From JBHELB01 sp041859045 (GTDB taxonomy: Bacteria; Hydrogenedentota; Hydrogenedentia; Hydrogenedentales; SLHB01), in assembly GCA_041859045.1 (NCBI GenBank), contig JBHELB010000057.1:186001-250000 (forward strand): a stretch of 64,000 nucleotides of DNA, written 5' to 3'. The notes beneath the pieces are model-generated. The model made no database searches. It saw only the letters and a program-made list of their open reading frames with translations, and was not told where the DNA came from. A program made the position numbers and the translations under genes. The stretch's first letter is position 1; the number at the start of each line of letters is the position of its first letter. Positions 7,656 through 20,078 of this stretch are shown in pieces.

Positions 7656-7682
7656 CTGGTTCCATCTCCCTACTTTTGTCCC

Positions 7683-7711
7683 GGAGAGGTTTCTCTAGAA
7701 AGAATCTCTCC
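7683..7711 (-). promoter_or_regulatory. 5'-UTR hairpin of the peptide operon
   Basis: GGAGAG (7683-7688) pairs with CTCTCC (7706-7711), with an inner TTTC/GAAA stem. It lies between the predicted transcription start near 7730 and the first peptide gene. It could protect the 5' end or sequester the GGGAGATGG ribosome site. The fold is seen; its effect is inferred. Confidence 0.4.
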
Positions 7712-7736
7712 CCCCTACAGAGCAGGCAACGCTTCG

Positions 7737-7766
7737 CTTATACCACGCCCGCCCCCATATTGTCAA
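7737..7766 (-). promoter_or_regulatory. Sigma70-type promoter of the peptide operon
   Basis: On the minus strand TTGACA (7766-7761) and TATAAG (7742-7737) are separated by 18 bases. This is a near-consensus housekeeping promoter about 75 bases upstream of peptide gene 1. It is one of the best promoters in the window, fitting strong expression of short peptides. Confidence 0.75.
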
Positions 7767-7845
7767 CATCTTCTTGAGGCAACCACGAGATGTTGTGGGT
7801 TACTACGGAAAATGGCCGCAATGGGCCTTATCTGCTGTAGGATAC

Positions 7846-7880
7846 CCCGCCGCCCCGAGTTTGTTACACGAGGCGGCGGG
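7846..7880 (-). terminator. GC-rich stem-loop downstream of gltD
   Basis: CCCGCCGCC (7846-7854) pairs with GGCGGCGGG (7872-7880) around a 17-base loop, just after the gltD stop. It lacks a following U-run on the gltD strand, so intrinsic termination is uncertain. It separates gltBD from the peptide-operon promoter. Confidence 0.5.
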
Positions 7881-7901
7881 AATGCGTACAAACACTGTGC
7901 G

Positions 7902-9375
7902 CTACGCGCCCTGAGTCGGAACCGCGTCGTAGCCGTACGATGTCGCACTGGGCAGATCCGAGCGGCCCATCAGGGCGATGTCGATGGCGCGGGCGGCTTC
8001 CCGACCTTCATGGATGGCCCAAACCACCAGCGACTGACCTCGCCGGGCGTCGCCTGCGGCAAACACGTTGGACACGTTGGTGCGGTAGGTTCCATACTCC
8101 GCTTTGACATTGCCGCGGCCATCAATCTCTAAACCAAGCTGTTCCGCGATGTTATGCTCCGGATGGAGGAATCCGAGCGCCAACAGCACCAAGTCGCATT
8201 CCAGGGTGAACTCGCTTCCGGGAATCTCGCGCATGCTGCGGCGGCCTTGGGCATCCGGCTCCGACCATTCAAGGCGCACCCCGTTGAGCTGAGTCACTTG
8301 GCCGTCTGCACCTGAGAAGCTTTTCGTCAGCACCGACCAGTCTCGATCGCCGCCTTCCTGGTGGCTCGTGGAGGTCCGCAAAATCAGCGGCCAGAGGGGC
8401 CACGGAGTTGCTGGGTTGACCCCCTCCGGCGGCTTGGGCAGCAACTCGAGCGAAGTCACGCTCTTTGCGCCCTGGCGCAGACTTGTACCGATACAGTCCG
8501 ACCCTGTATCGCCGCCACCCAGCACCACGACGCGCTTGCCGCGAGCCGTAAGTTCTTTGCCTTGAACCAGTTTTCCCGCCAGGCGCCGGTTCTGCTGGGT
8601 GAGGAACTCCATCGCGAAGTGGACGCCGTCAAGTTCGCGGCCAGGGACGTCGAGGTCGCGGGGCTTGGTCGAGCCGATCGTGAGGAGGACAACGTCGTAT
8701 TCCTTCGCCAACGCCGCCGCGTCCACGTCTTTGCCCACCGCCACGCCGCAACGGAATTCGATGCCTTCGGCCTTCATCTGTTCGACGCGCCGACGGATAT
8801 GGTGTTTCTCAAGCTTGAAGTCCGGGATGCCATAAGCCAAGAGACCGCCCGGTTCGTCTGCGCGTTCATACACTACTACCGTGTGCCCGGCGCGGTTGAG
8901 CTGCTGGGCGGCGGCCAGGCCCGAGGGGCCACTACCCACCACCGCGATGCGCTTGCCGGTGCGGGTCTCCGGCGGTTGGGGGCGAATCCAGCCCTCGCGC
9001 CAACCACGGTCGACAATCGCGTGCTCGATGAGCTTGATGGTTACCGGCGGCTCGATGAGTCCCAGCACGCAAGAGGCCTCGCACGGTGCTGGACAGACGC
9101 GACCGGTGAATTCTGGGAAGTTATTGGTGGAATGCAGAACATCCAGCGCGGTTTCCCACAGGTTGTCCTTCACCAGATCGTTGAAATCGGGGATCTGGTT
9201 GCCGAGCGGGCAGCCGCTCATACAGAACGGCACGCCGCAGTTCATGCAACGGAACCCCTGATCGCGCATCTTTGCGTTGGTAAACTCGCCCGAGAATTCC
9301 TCCCAGTGGCGCACGCGTTCCTCGGGAGCCTGGTTTTCGGGCAGTTCCCGCTTATAGGTCATGAACCCTTTGGAT

Positions 9376-9389
<14 letters not shown>
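7902..9389 (-). CDS. gltD: Glutamate synthase (NADPH) small subunit
   Basis: A 495-residue flavoprotein that supplies electrons to GltB for making two glutamates from glutamine and 2-oxoglutarate. The N-terminal ferredoxin-like cysteines are C48, C51, C56 and C60, with a second group in [10 protein letters not shown]. The FAD site is [13 protein letters not shown], and the NADPH site is [13 protein letters not shown], both glycine-rich Rossmann motifs. A C-terminal [16 protein letters not shown] block completes the FAD site. The start is the ATG at 9389: it follows AAGGAG, and the start agrees with the usual GFxxYxRE opening of the family. It overlaps the end of gltB by 14 bases, so the two are co-translated. 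The length is normal and no key residue is missing. Confidence 0.95.
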
Positions 9390-13920
<4,531 letters not shown>

Positions 13921-14397
13921 CTCTCCACCACTTCCTTCTCTATCGTTCGCGCTGTGGGCCTGCGCCCGGCGCGATCCTTTGCCGTCCAAGCCCGGAGGTC
14001 CCGGCGGCTCCTTACGAGGCTACGCCTCGATCCTTCTATTATATTCCCTGCCAGCCCCGCAGGAAAGCACGAATAAAATACTAGTCATAACCTGTTTCGG
14101 CAAAAATAGTTGGGTCGGAGGCTCTGTTCTTCGCGTCGTGTCCGAAGCTTCGTCTGAGACGGCGCAAGTACATTCTCAAGGCGAACGCCTTAAGAAGGAG
14201 AGAGTATCGTTTGCTACAGAAATGTTCCTACATTTTGGCGGGAAACACCAATATGTAGTATTCTGGCAGCTTGATTGCCTGCTCCCTTAGGCTCCATTTC
14301 CAGCTAACTTCTGCCCGGACAGCGCCTTAGGGCGCATCCGCTCCCGGTCTCTATGATTCGGCCGGTTCCCTGGAAAGAAGCAATCCACATGCCATAT
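13921..14397 (-). promoter_or_regulatory. 477-base gap holding the gltBD promoter
   Basis: No convincing gene is seen here. A perfect minus-strand TATAAT lies at 14043-14038 with a weak -35, giving a leader of roughly 110 bases before gltB. The leader contains a small GAGGC-TAC-GCCTC hairpin (14016-14028). Two further hairpins, AAGGC-GAAC-GCCTT (14178-14191) and GCGCC-TTAG-GGCGC (14322-14335), lie between gltB and the aminotransferase gene. The latter may help end the aminotransferase transcript. Confidence 0.45.
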
Positions 14398-15705
14398 TTA
14401 GGAAGCGCTCGCAATATACGTTTCGATGGAGTCTCGAAGCGTTTTTAGGATCCCTGCACGCTTACTGTCGTCCGACTCGAGCAGAGTGAATCGGAAACCA
14501 TCATGCGTGCACTGGAAGCCCGTAAGCGGAACCACCACGATGCCCGTCGCGCCCATGAGGTAGTAGACAAAGCGCTTGTCTGGCGCAACGTTGACCACCA
14601 GTTCCTCGATCTTGGCGCGGATCGCCGGATCGTCGATCGGCAGTGTTTGGCGGTTATTGAGTACGCCGGGCTTGAACATTACCGTGCAGTAGAACGCGCC
14701 GCTCGGCTTGTTGAAAATGACGTGCTCACAGCCTTTGAACACCGCTTCCGCCTCGAGCGCGCGGTCTGCGAACAGCTTTTCGCGACGAGCCAAGTGACCG
14801 GGGTAGCGCGGGTCGCCCATGACCTTCGGGATGGACATCTGCGGGAGTGTAGTCGAGGAGACTTCGAGCCGCTTTGCGGCCAGCAGACTATCGACGTAGG
14901 CGGCGAAGTTGGGATCCTTGCGGCGGTTGAGCACCTCGAGCCAGCCGCAGCGCGAACCGGGCCAGGGGTATTCTTTGCTGATGCCGCGCATCGCCAGGCC
15001 CGGCACGTCGCCGATCCATTGGCTCATGTGCAGGCGGGGGCTGCCGTTGTAGACAATATGAACGTAGATTTCGTCCGCGATCACGAACAGATTGTACTGT
15101 CGGGCGATCTCGGCGATTTCCTCCAAGATCTCGCGCGGGTACACGGCGCCGGTCGGGTTGTCCGGCGAGAGCAGCAAGATGCCCGCGATAGAGTCGTTGT
15201 ATTTCACCTTCAGGCGGATATCTTCGACATCGGGCATCCAGCCGTTGTAGGGATCGAGCGAATAGGTGAGATGATTGTAGCCGGAGTGGGCCGCTTCGGC
15301 GGATGAATGCGTGCTGTATGCGGGGGAGGGGCCGAGCACGCGCGCCTCACGCCGCAGGAAGCCGTATACCTTCGCGACGGCATCGCCCAGGCCGTTGAAG
15401 AACATGATGTCGTCCATCGAAATCTGGACGCCGCCGGGACGTTCGTTGACGTGGTTGGCAAGAAACTCTCGCGTTTCTAGTACACCAGCCGTATCGCAAT
15501 ACCCCCACGACTTGGGCTGCTCGACGAGGTCCCGGACGACGCCGCGGATCCAGTCCGGAACGCATTCGCCTTTTTCGATGGGGTCGCCGATGTTTTCCCA
15601 GGTGATATCGCGCCCCATGCTGCGAATCTGCCGCGCCACGCCAACGATCTCGCGGATTTCATAACTAAGACTACCCGCGCCTGCATGCACAATGTTCCGT
15701 CGCAT
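14398..15705 (-). CDS. PLP-dependent class I/II aminotransferase
   Basis: A 435-residue fold-type I aminotransferase. The PLP-binding lysine is K244 in GISKEYPWPGSRCG, N183 lies in SPDNPTG, D211 and Y214 lie in ADEIY, and R252 follows in the PGSR segment. This set matches the aspartate/alanine aminotransferase superfamily. The ATG at 15705 follows GGAGCAAGT and begins at the family's N-terminal homology; an upstream open frame to 15879 is not supported. Substrate is not determined, though the sequence is closest in feel to alanine/aspartate-type enzymes. It is encoded upstream of gltB on the same strand, and glutamate from GltBD would be its natural amino donor. That link is contextual. Confidence 0.85.
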   Translation of the reverse strand: MRRNIVHAGAGSLSYEIREIVGVARQIRSMGRDITWENIGDPIEKGECVPDWIRGVVRDLVEQPKSWGYCDTAGVLETREFLANHVNERPGGVQISMDDIMFFNGLGDAVAKVYGFLRREARVLGPSPAYSTHSSAEAAHSGYNHLTYSLDPYNGWMPDVEDIRLKVKYNDSIAGILLLSPDNPTGAVYPREILEEIAEIARQYNLFVIADEIYVHIVYNGSPRLHMSQWIGDVPGLAMRGISKEYPWPGSRCGWLEVLNRRKDPNFAAYVDSLLAAKRLEVSSTTLPQMSIPKVMGDPRYPGHLARREKLFADRALEAEAVFKGCEHVIFNKPSGAFYCTVMFKPGVLNNRQTLPIDDPAIRAKIEELVVNVAPDKRFVYYLMGATGIVVVPLTGFQCTHDGFRFTLLESDDSKRAGILKTLRDSIETYIASAS

Positions 15706-15934
15706 ACTTGCTCCATTCCTCCGCGGCAGGTTCGAATTCCGCGCTACTGAGCACACGCCCATGCATATATCCTGGGAATTCACCCCCGCGGAGCATCCTT
15801 GCCCGGCTGTATTCTTCCTTGCCAAACATCGCAATGAAGAGTGGGAAAGAATCATAGTCCCTGAGGCCGAGTAAATCAATTTCAGGGTAGTTTTGCCCGA
15901 TATCTACCGCACTTGATTCAACGTGTCGAGCATG

Positions 15935-15964
15935 TTGACATCGCCGATTTTCATGTGCTAACAT
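15935..15964 (+). promoter_or_regulatory. Promoter of the tRNA-Gly transcript
   Basis: TTGACA (15935-15940), an 18-base spacer and TAACAT (15959-15964) preceded by TGC, which makes an extended -10. The expected start point is only a few bases before the tRNA-Gly 5' end at 15977, as is common for tRNA operons. Confidence 0.6.
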
Positions 15965-15976
15965 CGCCCGGCCTGA

Positions 15977-16051
<75 letters not shown>

Positions 16052-16097
16052 TTTTGTTTTTGCAAGGGCCGCGCGAGCGGCGTTTGTCTGGAAGTGT

Positions 16098-16173
16098 GGG
16101 CCGCTAGCTCAGTTGGTAGAGCAGGTGACTCTTAATCACAAGGTCGTGGGTTCGATTCCCTCGCGGCCCACCA
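16098..16173 (+). tRNA. tRNA-Lys (anticodon CTT)
   Basis: Acceptor GGGCCGC/GCGGCCC, D arm GCTC...GAGC, anticodon loop CTCTTAA giving CTT, and T loop TTCGATT. CCA is encoded. The anticodon stem has one terminal G-A mismatch. It reads AAG codons, which fits the high-GC codon use here. Confidence 0.95.
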
Positions 16174-16201
16174 TTTTCTAGGCTCTGGAGGACCGGGCGT
16201 T

Positions 16202-16230
16202 GGGCGGGGAGCCCAGGCCTGGCTTTTTTT
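16202..16230 (+). terminator. Possible terminator between tRNA-Lys and tRNA-Leu
   Basis: GGGC (16202-16205) pairs with GCCC (16211-16214), followed by an imperfect AGGCCTGGC palindrome and a run of seven T at 16224-16230. The T-run suggests termination of the Gly-Lys transcript. The stem is short, so confidence is modest. Confidence 0.4.
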
Positions 16231-16262
16231 GCGTAGTCGGCCGCCGTCAAGTGCAACAGCGT

Positions 16263-16348
16263 GGGCGAGTGGCGGAATTGGCAGACGCGCTGGACTTAGG
16301 ATCCAGTATCTTAACGATGTGCGGGTTCAAGTCCCGCCTCGCCCACCA
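16263..16348 (+). tRNA. tRNA-Leu (anticodon TAG)
   Basis: Acceptor GGGCGAG/CTCGCCC, a long class II variable arm (TATCTTAACGATGT), anticodon loop CTTAGGA giving TAG, T arm GCGGGTTCAAGTCCCGC, and an encoded CCA. It lies 23 bases upstream of tig. Confidence 0.95.
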
Positions 16349-16371
16349 AACCTAAACTGGAAGCGGAACCA

Positions 16372-17781
16372 ATGGCTGACAAAGACACCCACGAGCACGA
16401 CGAGACCCATGAGCACGACGAAGAGGACGTTTTTGAATTCGTCGAAGAGCCGGTCTTCGAAATTCAAGACAAGGGCGAGTGCGCGTACGAGGTGAAGACC
16501 ACTATCGCGCCGGCCAATCTCGCGAAGAAGGCCGAGGAAGTCCTCAGCGAACTCACGAACGAGGCCGAGGTGCCCGGTTTTCGCAAGGGCAAGGCCCCGC
16601 GCAAGCTGGTCGAGCGTAAGTTTGCCAAAGCGGTGAAGGGCGAAGTCGAGAGCAATCTCCTCGCGGCGTCGTTCCAAAAACTCGTCAAGGAACACGAACT
16701 CAATCCGCTCGGCACGCCGGATATCGACGGGATCGAAGACCTCGAGAATCGCAAAGACGACGAGCCCCTCGTGGTGACCTTCAAGTTCGAAGTCTCCCCG
16801 AAGGTGGAGTTGGGCACCTATCGCGGCGTCGCGGTTGAACGCCCGGTCTACGAAGTCACCGACAAAGACATCGAAGAATCCATCGACAACCTGCGCACCC
16901 GCTATTCCATCTTCGAGAAGCTCGAGGGCGGCGTCGCGGCCGACGGCGACCAGGTTATTATTTCGTTCGAGGGCAAGGTCGACGGCGAGCCGTTCCAGGG
17001 CGGCAGCGCGCAGAACTACCCGTATGTGCTTGGGTCGAAGCGTTTCTACCCCGAATTCGAAGCGGCGTTGTTGGGCGCTTCCCCGAACGACACCCTGAGC
17101 TGCGAAGTCGATTTCGGCGACGATATGCCGCGCGAAGAACTGAAGGGCAAGAAGGCCACGTTCAGCATCACCGTGAGCGAAGTCAAGCGCCGCGTCAAGC
17201 CGGAATTGACCGATGAGTTCGCCAAGCAGGCCGGTTTCGAGAGCCTCGAAGACCTGAAGACCAAGATGACCGAAAGTCTGCGCGCGCATAGCGAAGAAGA
17301 CAGCCGGAGCATCGTGGAAGCCCGCGCGCTCGATGCGATCATCGAGAAGAGCACCTTCCAGATGCCCAAGACGCTCATCGCGTCGATCACGGAAGACAAC
17401 GTTCGCGAGCGCGTGCGCCAGTTGATGACGATGCGCATTCCGCGCGGCGATGTCGAGGCGCGCGAGGCCGACATTCGCGAAGCCGCCGAGAAGGACGCCG
17501 TCTCCAGCATCAAGCGCATGGTTGTGCTGAACGAGATCGTCGAGGCCGAAGGCATCGAAGTGACCGAAGACGACTTCGAGCAGGAAGTCGAGACCTTGTC
17601 TCGCCGCACCGGCGCGTCGGTCGAGGCCGTTGGCGCGTACCTGAGCGAAGAAGGCAATCGCAACTCGTTCGAAGACCGCATCGCCCGCCGCAAGGCGCTG
17701 GCGTTGATCATCGAAAACGCCAAGATTACCGATAAAGCGGTCACGCACGAAGAACTGCACGAGCTGGCTCACGAAAGCTAG
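16372..17781 (+). CDS. tig: Trigger factor, ribosome-associated chaperone and peptidyl-prolyl isomerase
   Basis: A 469-residue protein with the three trigger-factor domains: N-terminal ribosome-binding domain with the GFRKGKAPRKLVE signature near residues 69-81, a FKBP-type PPIase domain (about 190-270, DGDQVIISFEGKVDG) and the C-terminal helical chaperone domain. It binds the ribosome exit site and shields nascent chains. The N-terminus carries an unusual extension of about 30 residues with THEHDE repeated twice, which could bind metal ions. Gene order tig-clpP-clpX matches the usual bacterial arrangement. The TAG stop is the first three bases of a palindromic repeat (17779-17871). Confidence 0.95.
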   Translation: MADKDTHEHDETHEHDEEDVFEFVEEPVFEIQDKGECAYEVKTTIAPANLAKKAEEVLSELTNEAEVPGFRKGKAPRKLVERKFAKAVKGEVESNLLAASFQKLVKEHELNPLGTPDIDGIEDLENRKDDEPLVVTFKFEVSPKVELGTYRGVAVERPVYEVTDKDIEESIDNLRTRYSIFEKLEGGVAADGDQVIISFEGKVDGEPFQGGSAQNYPYVLGSKRFYPEFEAALLGASPNDTLSCEVDFGDDMPREELKGKKATFSITVSEVKRRVKPELTDEFAKQAGFESLEDLKTKMTESLRAHSEEDSRSIVEARALDAIIEKSTFQMPKTLIASITEDNVRERVRQLMTMRIPRGDVEAREADIREAAEKDAVSSIKRMVVLNEIVEAEGIEVTEDDFEQEVETLSRRTGASVEAVGAYLSEEGNRNSFEDRIARRKALALIIENAKITDKAVTHEELHELAHES

Positions 17782-17871
17782 AGCATTTTAAGAAATGGCG
17801 TGGCCACTTCTTGCTGGCTAACGCACGCCGTTCTTGAAAATGCGTAATGCCAAGTGGTTTAAGATGCTCTA
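17779..17871. repeat. Palindromic repeat bounded by TAGAGCATTTT (copy 2)
   Basis: Ends TAGAGCATTTTAA (17779 onwards) and TTTAAGATGCTCTA (17858-17871) are inverted with one mismatch. Inside, AAGAAATGGCGTG (17790-17802) pairs with CACGCCGTTCTT (17824-17835), and CCACTT pairs with AAGTGG. The tig stop codon is the first triplet of the element. It shares outer ends and an ACGCACG...TTCT...GAAAATGC core with the copy at 987-1050. Probably a structured intergenic repeat family of this genome. Confidence 0.6.
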
Positions 17872-17897
17872 GGCGTCAAGGCTGCTGAGGAGGACCG

Positions 17898-18503
17898 ATG
17901 CTAGACCTACAGGCCGTAACGATCTATGAACAGACGGCGCGCGGCGAGCGCCCGTATGACATCTATTCGCGCCTGCTGGCCGACCGCATCATTTTCCTCG
18001 GCATGCCCATCGACGACTACGTGGCGAACTATATCATCGCCCAGTTGCTGTTCCTCGAAGCCGAAGACCCCGACAAAGACATCAGCCTGTACATCAACTC
18101 GCCGGGCGGCAGCGTCACGGCGGGTTTGGCCATCTACGACACCATGCAGTTCATCAAGTCCCCGGTGTCGACCATCTGTTTGGGCCAAGCGGCCAGCATG
18201 GGCGCACTGCTGATGTGCGCAGGCGCCCCCGGCAAACGCTTTGCCCTGCCCTACACCCGCTTCCTCATTCACCAGCCCATGGGCGGCGTACGCGGTCAAG
18301 CCTCGGACATCGAAATCCAGGCCCGCGAGATCGTGCGTATCGGCGAGATGATCGACGAGATCCTCGTCAAACATACCGGCCAGCCCCTTGAAGTCATCCG
18401 CCGCGACAGCGACCGCGACTTCTTCATGGGTGCCGACGAAGCCAAGGCCTACGGCCTCATCGACGAAGTCCTTCGCCGCGACGTCAGCGCCCCAAAACGC
18501 TAA
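17898..18503 (+). CDS. clpP: ATP-dependent Clp protease proteolytic subunit
   Basis: A 201-residue serine protease that assembles as the 14-mer core of ClpXP. The catalytic Ser is S100 in GQAASMGA, His is H125 in LIHQP, and Asp lies in the DSDRD segment near 172-174. The [15 protein letters not shown] oxyanion region is intact. There is no long propeptide. The start ATG follows GAGGAGGACCG, a good ribosome site. It lies 116 bases after tig, a gap occupied by the palindromic repeat. It should work with ClpX encoded at 20079. Confidence 0.97.
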   Translation: MLDLQAVTIYEQTARGERPYDIYSRLLADRIIFLGMPIDDYVANYIIAQLLFLEAEDPDKDISLYINSPGGSVTAGLAIYDTMQFIKSPVSTICLGQAASMGALLMCAGAPGKRFALPYTRFLIHQPMGGVRGQASDIEIQAREIVRIGEMIDEILVKHTGQPLEVIRRDSDRDFFMGADEAKAYGLIDEVLRRDVSAPKR

Positions 18504-18545
18504 GAAGCGCCGGTAGACTCTGTAGCTCCCCTTTCGACGGGGGTG

Positions 18546-19742
18546 TTACTCCACCTTTTCTTCGCCCAGTCTCAGCAACCTGAATACCCCCGTGCGAACG
18601 TTCTCATTCAGCCCAATCATGACCAGTGGATGTAATGGACCGGCCACGAAGCAGACAACAGCCGCAGCCGCTATGGTGGGGACGCCGTATCTCAGGACGC
18701 CGAGAACCCATGGTGTGAGCTGGGTGGGCATTCCGTGCGAAAACAGTGCCAGCAAGAGTAGCGCGACGCCGGAGAGGAGAAAGAGCAGTACAAAGCGTAC
18801 GCTGGTGACGAGTAGGAATCGCCAAAGGCTGGGGCGTTTACGGACTCCCCGGGCGGACGCGTAAAGAACGGCCAAGCCGACTGCAAACAGCGCCAGATAC
18901 GCACCGCAGAAAATACCCTGAGTAGAGGCGGAGGACACGCCATCGTTGCAGACGTGGGTGAGCGCGCTCATTGCGGCGGGACACACCGCAGCGAGAATGA
19001 ACCCAGGCCGATACCCCCGAGTGGGGAGGATGCTGCAGACGGCCAGGCCAAACGCGATGCCCATGTGAAGCGACAACAGGACGACCAGCAGATAAGGGAA
19101 TTCCCGCTCAAACGGCCGTATGTCGGCGTTTGGATATTGAATCCACATGATGAGGAACTGAAAAAGGCCGCCGGGCAGTAGCCTTAACCAGCCGCCACGT
19201 CCGCGGGAGAACGCGACCGCGCCGAGCACAAGCAGCCACGGTATTAGCCACGCCATGGACGCCACGAAACCACGGTGGAACACGACTGGATCGCTCTGGA
19301 GCGGGGCATTCGGCCCGTCGGCGACGGCAACGAAATGCAGATCGCCCCAGCCTGAAAACACAGGCAGTGTCCAGGCCGCGTCTTGTTCGAATTTCGAGAA
19401 TATAGGGAACTTCCCTTCACCGATTTTTTTGCCACCGGAAAAGAGCACGAAGTAAGGCTTAGGCAGCTTGGAGACTCCGTCTATAGAGTCCCTGTAGTCA
19501 ATGGCCTGCCCGTCTTTTGCGCTTGTTCGAGTGCAGTAGAGCAAGAACATCCTCCGACCCGCGAGCGGCTTCACATCGAGGAGCAGCTTGGTCGGCGCGG
19601 CATGTTGGAGGGTTGCCGACTGCTCAGCGGGGAGAGGCGCGGTGCTTGTCGGCGGTTCTTGGGCCTCGGCGAAGAATGGAAGCAACAGCGCCAGGCCGCA
19701 GATGGCGAGAAACAGCGAGAAGACGTTTTGGTGCAGGTACAT
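18546..19742 (-). CDS. Unknown secreted/membrane protein with multiple TM segments
   Basis: I do not recognise the family. A 398-residue protein starting at the ATG at 19742, which follows GGAGAG; a longer frame to 19772 is less likely. Residues 1-28 look like a signal peptide ending near AEAQE. A soluble part (about 29-160) is followed by roughly eight hydrophobic segments (about 165-385) and a short acidic tail. The soluble part contains LPVFSGWGDLHFVAV-like strands, so it may be a beta domain outside the membrane. The gene is on the opposite strand between clpP and clpX, which interrupts the usual clpP-clpX operon. It is convergent with clpP and divergent from clpX. Confidence 0.7.
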   Translation of the reverse strand: MYLHQNVFSLFLAICGLALLLPFFAEAQEPPTSTAPLPAEQSATLQHAAPTKLLLDVKPLAGRRMFLLYCTRTSAKDGQAIDYRDSIDGVSKLPKPYFVLFSGGKKIGEGKFPIFSKFEQDAAWTLPVFSGWGDLHFVAVADGPNAPLQSDPVVFHRGFVASMAWLIPWLLVLGAVAFSRGRGGWLRLLPGGLFQFLIMWIQYPNADIRPFEREFPYLLVVLLSLHMGIAFGLAVCSILPTRGYRPGFILAAVCPAAMSALTHVCNDGVSSASTQGIFCGAYLALFAVGLAVLYASARGVRKRPSLWRFLLVTSVRFVLLFLLSGVALLLLALFSHGMPTQLTPWVLGVLRYGVPTIAAAAVVCFVAGPLHPLVMIGLNENVRTGVFRLLRLGEEKVE

Positions 19743-19892
19743 ACGACTCTCCGTTGCCCCCAGTGCCCGCACTCTATCAGCTTATCCTTATTCTGTCCAT
19801 CGGGTTGAAGCCATCGGGGCGCGACTTGCGGGAAGTGGGGTGAATTTGGCACAATGGAATAGAAGGTCGTGGCTTGCGGCGCGATAAAATTG

Positions 19893-19922
19893 TTGACAAA
19901 ACGCGCTTTTTAGTGCTATAAA
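19893..19922 (+). promoter_or_regulatory. Sigma70-type promoter of clpX
   Basis: TTGACA (19893-19898), an 18-base spacer and TATAAA (19917-19922). Near-consensus, and it points at clpX with a leader of about 150 bases. It explains how clpX is expressed although an opposite-strand gene separates it from clpP. Confidence 0.75.
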
Positions 19923-20020
19923 GTGACAAAGCTGCGGGATATCCGCCTTCGTATGCAGCCGAATAGGCATTTTAGGGCATACTAAGTAGGAGGTGTTCGT
20001 GGCTTGGGCACTTCCCGAGG

Positions 20021-20042
20021 CCCTTTCGCCTGGGCGAAGGGG
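20021..20042 (+). promoter_or_regulatory. Stable hairpin in the clpX leader
   Basis: CCCTTTCGC (20021-20029) pairs with GCGAAGGGG (20034-20042) with one G-U pair and a four-base loop. It sits 36 bases before the clpX start and inside a 49-codon GTG-initiated leader frame (19999-20148). That frame is preceded by AGGAGG and overlaps the clpX start out of frame. It may be a translational control element. Confidence 0.4.
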
Positions 20043-20078
20043 ATGGAACGGACGGCAACCTGAAGGCAGGAGGCTTGA

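Noticed and set aside
14340..14395. SRP-RNA-like string GGAAAGAAGCA
   Set aside because: The GGAA tetraloop with its closing UCC/GGA pairs and the long helix of bacterial SRP RNA cannot be formed here.
16327..17772. A 481-codon minus-strand frame over tig
   Set aside because: Antisense to the conserved trigger factor with no domain features; a shadow of its codon pattern.
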